Made by a program: the position numbers and the translations under genes. Source: Pseudonocardia halophobica (GTDB taxonomy: Bacteria > Actinomycetota > Actinomycetes > Mycobacteriales > Pseudonocardiaceae). Taken from it: a stretch of 64,000 nt of DNA. The DNA lies in NCBI RefSeq assembly GCF_027922425.1, contig NZ_BSFQ01000001.1, positions 248,001 through 312,000 of the forward strand, in the 5' to 3' direction. Shown one piece after another: positions 61,304 to 64,000 of this stretch. The stretch's first letter is position 1. Each line of letters opens with the position of its first letter. The notes under the pieces are model-generated. The model searched no databases. It worked only from the letters and a program-made list of their open reading frames with translations, and was not told the DNA's origin.

Positions 61304-61927
61304 TCACGAGCCGATCAACGTCCATGTCGTCGTGCATCGCGCGGTGACGCGCACCGGCTCCGGTTCGAGCCCCAGATCGGCGACGTCCGGTCCGCCCTCG
61401 GCCCGGGCCGCCCGCATCGCCATCATCGGCGCGGCCCCGTGCTCCGGCCCCTCGCTCAGCCGCACCAGCCGGCCCAGGCTGCCGCCCAGCGCCGCCGCGT
61501 AGCCCTCGGCCCGGCGGCGGGCGTCGGCCACCGCGCGACGCTGCGCCTCCGCCAGCACCGCGTCCGGGTCGGCGAGCGACCACGCCGGTCCGGACAGCGC
61601 CGCGGGTTCCGCCCCGAGCAGCAGCGACAGCACCTCCTCGAGCACGTCCGGGTCGTCGACGCGCACCTGGATGGCCTCGCTCGCCCGGCAGTCCGACGGC
61701 TTCGACCCCTTGTACTCGGTGTGCACCGACACCCGCCGGCCGCGGACCGTGAGCCCGGGCAGCCCGAGCGCCTTCTCGGCGCCGCCGACGCGACGACCCA
61801 GCTCCTCGACGGCGGCGGTGCGGCTGCGCCCGCGCGCGTCGAACACCACGGAGAGCTCGGCGCGGTCGGCCGTGTGCTCGACCCATCCGTTGCCCTCGGT
61901 CACGATCTCCGGTGCGTTCTCGGTCAC
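61304..61927 (-). CDS. SIMPL (DUF541) domain protein
   Basis: A 207-residue protein with the SIMPL/DUF541 pattern: ITEG-like start (EIVTEGNGWVEHTADRAELS), a central helical region and DARRRAEGYAAALGGSLGRL, the A-x-x-RA-x-x-YA-x-A-L-G family signature, ending VTARCTTTWTL. Unlike many members it has no signal peptide, so it appears cytoplasmic. Related proteins are linked to oxidative-stress protection; the mechanism is unknown. Confidence 0.82.
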   Translation of the reverse strand: MTENAPEIVTEGNGWVEHTADRAELSVVFDARGRSRTAAVEELGRRVGGAEKALGLPGLTVRGRRVSVHTEYKGSKPSDCRASEAIQVRVDDPDVLEEVLSLLLGAEPAALSGPAWSLADPDAVLAEAQRRAVADARRRAEGYAAALGGSLGRLVRLSEGPEHGAAPMMAMRAARAEGGPDVADLGLEPEPVRVTARCTTTWTLIGS

Positions 61928-62024
61928 GCCCCGAGCCTCCCAGATCCCGGCCGATCACGGCGTATCCCCGAGTATCGGTCGGGCGCTAGACGGGCGCAGA
62001 CGCGGCGATGGTTACCGTGATGAG

Positions 62025-62855
62025 GTGCTCGCCCCCCTCCGGCGTCTGCGCCGGTCGGTCCGCCGCGGTCGCTCCGACGCGCCCGGCCGTGTCGTCGACC
62101 TCCTCGGCCGCGGCGGCCTCGTCGCCTACGGCGTCGTCCATCTCGTGGTGGCCTGGCTCGCCGTGCGGATCGCGATCGGCCTGCCGAAGGGCTCGGCCGA
62201 CGCCCAGGGGGCGGTCGCGGAGATCGCGACCGGTGCCGGGGCGGTCGGCCTGGTGGTGGCGGTCGTCGGGCTCGTCGCGTTCGCGGTCTGGCAGCTCACG
62301 GCCGCCGCGCTCGGCTTCCGCTGGGTCTCGGGCGGCGAGCGGGTGCGCAAGCGCGTCGGCGCGGTCGCCAAGGCGGTGACGATGCTCGGGCTGGCCGTGA
62401 TCGCCGTCGCGTTCCTGCGGTCGGGCCCCCGGTCCGGCGACGCGGGCGCGCGCGACGTCGTCGCGGACCTCCTGCTGCTGCCCGGTGGCCGGCTGCTGGT
62501 GGCGGCGGTGGCCGTGGCGATCGGGATCATGGGTGTGACCATGACCTACACCGGGGTCAAGCGGACGTTCATGGGCGATCTCGACGTCCGGCGGCTCTCC
62601 CCCGCGATCCGGCGCACGATCGAGGCGGTCGGCGCGGTCGGGCACCTCGCCCGGGCGCTCGCGCTCGGCGTGGTCGGGGTGCTGGTCCTCACCGCGGCCG
62701 TGGCCTCGGACGCGCGTCGGGCCGGCGGGCTCGACGCCGCGCTGCGGGCCCTCGGCGAGACACCGCTCGGGATGTCCCTGCTCGTCGTCGTCGCGCTGGG
62801 GTTCGGGGCCTTCGGGCTGTACTGCCTGGCCGACGCGGCCTTCCGTCGAGCCTGA
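62025..62855 (+). CDS. DUF1206 membrane protein
   Basis: A 276-residue protein with three repeats of a two-helix unit (about six membrane segments): GGLVAYGVVHLVVAWLAVRI, AVGHLARALALGVVGVLVLT and GFGAFGLYCLADAAFRR mark the units, as in DUF1206. GTG 62025 is chosen at the family start. No ribosome-binding site precedes it, so translation may be leaderless. Divergent from the SIMPL gene (97 bp). Function unknown. Confidence 0.82.
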   Translation: MLAPLRRLRRSVRRGRSDAPGRVVDLLGRGGLVAYGVVHLVVAWLAVRIAIGLPKGSADAQGAVAEIATGAGAVGLVVAVVGLVAFAVWQLTAAALGFRWVSGGERVRKRVGAVAKAVTMLGLAVIAVAFLRSGPRSGDAGARDVVADLLLLPGGRLLVAAVAVAIGIMGVTMTYTGVKRTFMGDLDVRRLSPAIRRTIEAVGAVGHLARALALGVVGVLVLTAAVASDARRAGGLDAALRALGETPLGMSLLVVVALGFGAFGLYCLADAAFRRA

Positions 62856-62872
62856 CCTACCGGTGTCTAGCG

Positions 62873-62895
62873 TCTGCGCCAGACGGGCGCAGACG
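62873..62895 (+). terminator. Terminator after the DUF1206 gene
   Basis: Perfect 9-bp stem GTCTGCGCC/GGCGCAGAC with a 5-nt loop, 17 bases after the stop. Its right half belongs to a 15-bp sequence, AGACGGGCGCAGACG, that also occurs at 61988-62002. Confidence 0.7.
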
Positions 62896-62972
62896 GACCG
62901 ATCGACGACACGCCATCGCGCCGGATAGCGAAATCTAGGGTCGGCGCGAGACGCGCGGATACCGTGCGATCC

Positions 62973-64000
62973 ATGGATCCGGTGCGCAACCCGTTCGCTC
63001 CCGGCGCAGGTCAGCGGCCCCCGGAGCTGGCGGGCCGGGACCGCGAGGTCGACGCGTTCGAGATCGTGCTGGAACGGGTCGCGCGCGGCCGCCCGGAACG
63101 CAGTCTCGTGCTCACCGGACTGCGCGGCGTCGGGAAGACGGTGCTGCTCGGCGAGCTGCGGTCGATGGCCGTCCGCGCCGGCTGGGGGTCCGGCAAGATC
63201 GAGGCCCGGCCCGACGCCGACCTCCGCCGCCCCCTCTCGGCCGCGCTGCACCGGGCGATCCGGGACCTGGCGGTGCAGCACCCGCGGCAGGAGCGCGTCG
63301 ACGAGGTGCTGGGCGTGCTCAAGGCCTTCGCCCTGCGTGCCTCGCCCGACGGCGCACGGATGCGGGAGCGCTGGCAGCCCGGCATCGACGTGCCGGTGCG
63401 CAACGGCCGCGCGGACTCCGGCGACATCGAGATCGACCTGGTCGAGCTGTTCACCGAGGTCGCGGAGCTGGCCAGCGAGGTCGCCACCGGGATCGCGATC
63501 CTCATCGACGAGATGCAGGACCTGCGGCCCGACGACGTCTCCGCCCTCTGCGCGGCCTGTCACGAGCTCTCGCAGTCCCGGATGCCCCTGGTGGTGGTCG
63601 GCGCCGGCCTGCCCCACCTGCCGGCCGTGCTGTCGGCGTCGAAGTCCTACTCGGAGCGGCTGTTCAAGTACGCCCGGATCGACAAGCTGGACCGCAAGGA
63701 CGCCGACTTCGCGCTCCTGGCGCCGGCCGAGCGCGAGGAGGCGGCCTTCGACGCCGAGGCCCTCGACCAGCTCTACGAGCGCTCCGGCGGTTACCCCTAC
63801 TTCGTGCAGGCCTACGGCAAGGCCTCCTGGGACGCCGCGCCGACCAGCCCGATCCGGGCCGACGACGTCGCCCTGGCCGCGCCGGAGGCGGAGGCCGAGC
63901 TGGCGGTCGGGTTCTTCGGGTCGCGGTACGAACGGGCCACGCCGGCGGAGCGCGAGTACCTGCGCGCGATGGCCGAGCTGGCGGAGGGGACGGACGAGCC
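62973..64000 (+). CDS. AAA-type ATP-binding protein, N-terminal part
   Basis: Runs off the right edge of the window; at least 342 residues are present. It starts MDPVRNPFAPGAGQRPPELA. Residues about 22-53 hold the ORC/AAA_16-like start (GRDREVDAFEIVL) and Walker A LTGLRGVGKTVLL; Walker B is in AILIDEMQDLRPDD, followed by sensor-like VVVGAGLPHLPAVL. The LYERSGGYPYFVQAYGKASW segment and the following basic/helical part resemble Archaeal-ATPase-like STAND proteins. Substrate or partner unknown. Confidence 0.85.
   Translation, partial: MDPVRNPFAPGAGQRPPELAGRDREVDAFEIVLERVARGRPERSLVLTGLRGVGKTVLLGELRSMAVRAGWGSGKIEARPDADLRRPLSAALHRAIRDLAVQHPRQERVDEVLGVLKAFALRASPDGARMRERWQPGIDVPVRNGRADSGDIEIDLVELFTEVAELASEVATGIAILIDEMQDLRPDDVSALCAACHELSQSRMPLVVVGAGLPHLPAVLSASKSYSERLFKYARIDKLDRKDADFALLAPAEREEAAFDAEALDQLYERSGGYPYFVQAYGKASWDAAPTSPIRADDVALAAPEAEAELAVGFFGSRYERATPAEREYLRAMAELAEGTDE

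Overview
The window comes from a very GC-rich actinomycete chromosome. Gene content and protein style suggest a Pseudonocardiaceae member such as Pseudonocardia; this is inferred from family knowledge, not a search. Its left end matches the oriC-proximal block of mycobacteria and relatives (ponA, GT87 membrane protein, rpsF, ssb, rpsR, rplI, dnaB).

Layout. 1-9.2 kb: class A PBP C-terminus, GT87 membrane protein and NUDIX hydrolase (+); endonuclease IV coupled to a second GT87 protein (-); the rpsF-ssb-rpsR-rplI operon; then dnaB behind a 670-bp leader with DnaA-box-like sites and a perfect actinobacterial LexA box. 9.2-18.5 kb: metabolic genes (cation efflux, CoA-transferase pair with an alpha/beta hydrolase, aldo/keto reductase, SDR-DUF2867, AI-2E transporter), bounded on both sides by a three-unit array of a 22-bp palindrome with an exact 41-bp period. 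18.5-30.2 kb: ALO-type FAD oxidase, amidohydrolase, NYN protein, PaaI thioesterase, trmB, two GT2 glycosyltransferases, a frameshifted DUF2339 gene, a PH-domain membrane protein and two orphan genes.

30.4-34.45 kb is a mobile-element zone. An IS3-family element with 20-bp inverted repeats is interrupted by an IS110-family element. The IS110 upstream non-coding end carries what reads as a complete bridge RNA: two stem-bounded loops whose guide segments match, respectively, the IS3 sequence it sits in and its own two ends. Its transposase has TGA at codon 9. Fragments of further IS110 and IS256 elements follow.

34.6-38.1 kb is a lower-GC island (about 55 % by eye against more than 70 % around it): a cupin_4/JmjC-like oxygenase, a 53-codon peptide gene just downstream with a strong ribosome-binding site, a convergent XRE-TPR regulator and a 60-codon hydrophobic peptide. 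I propose a candidate peptide-modification or peptide-sensing system.

38.1-64 kb returns to chromosomal genes: TetR with a twin operator and its MFS pump, WYL regulator and hydrolase, pckG, DUF3311 with a sodium:solute symporter, a large unknown protein, an amino-acid ABC transporter with a second binding protein behind a nine-unit 14-bp minisatellite, a 2-oxoacid dehydrogenase E1alpha-E1beta-E2 operon with a strong terminator, FxsA, SIMPL and DUF1206 proteins, and the start of an AAA ATPase. I saw no rRNA, tRNA or CRISPR.
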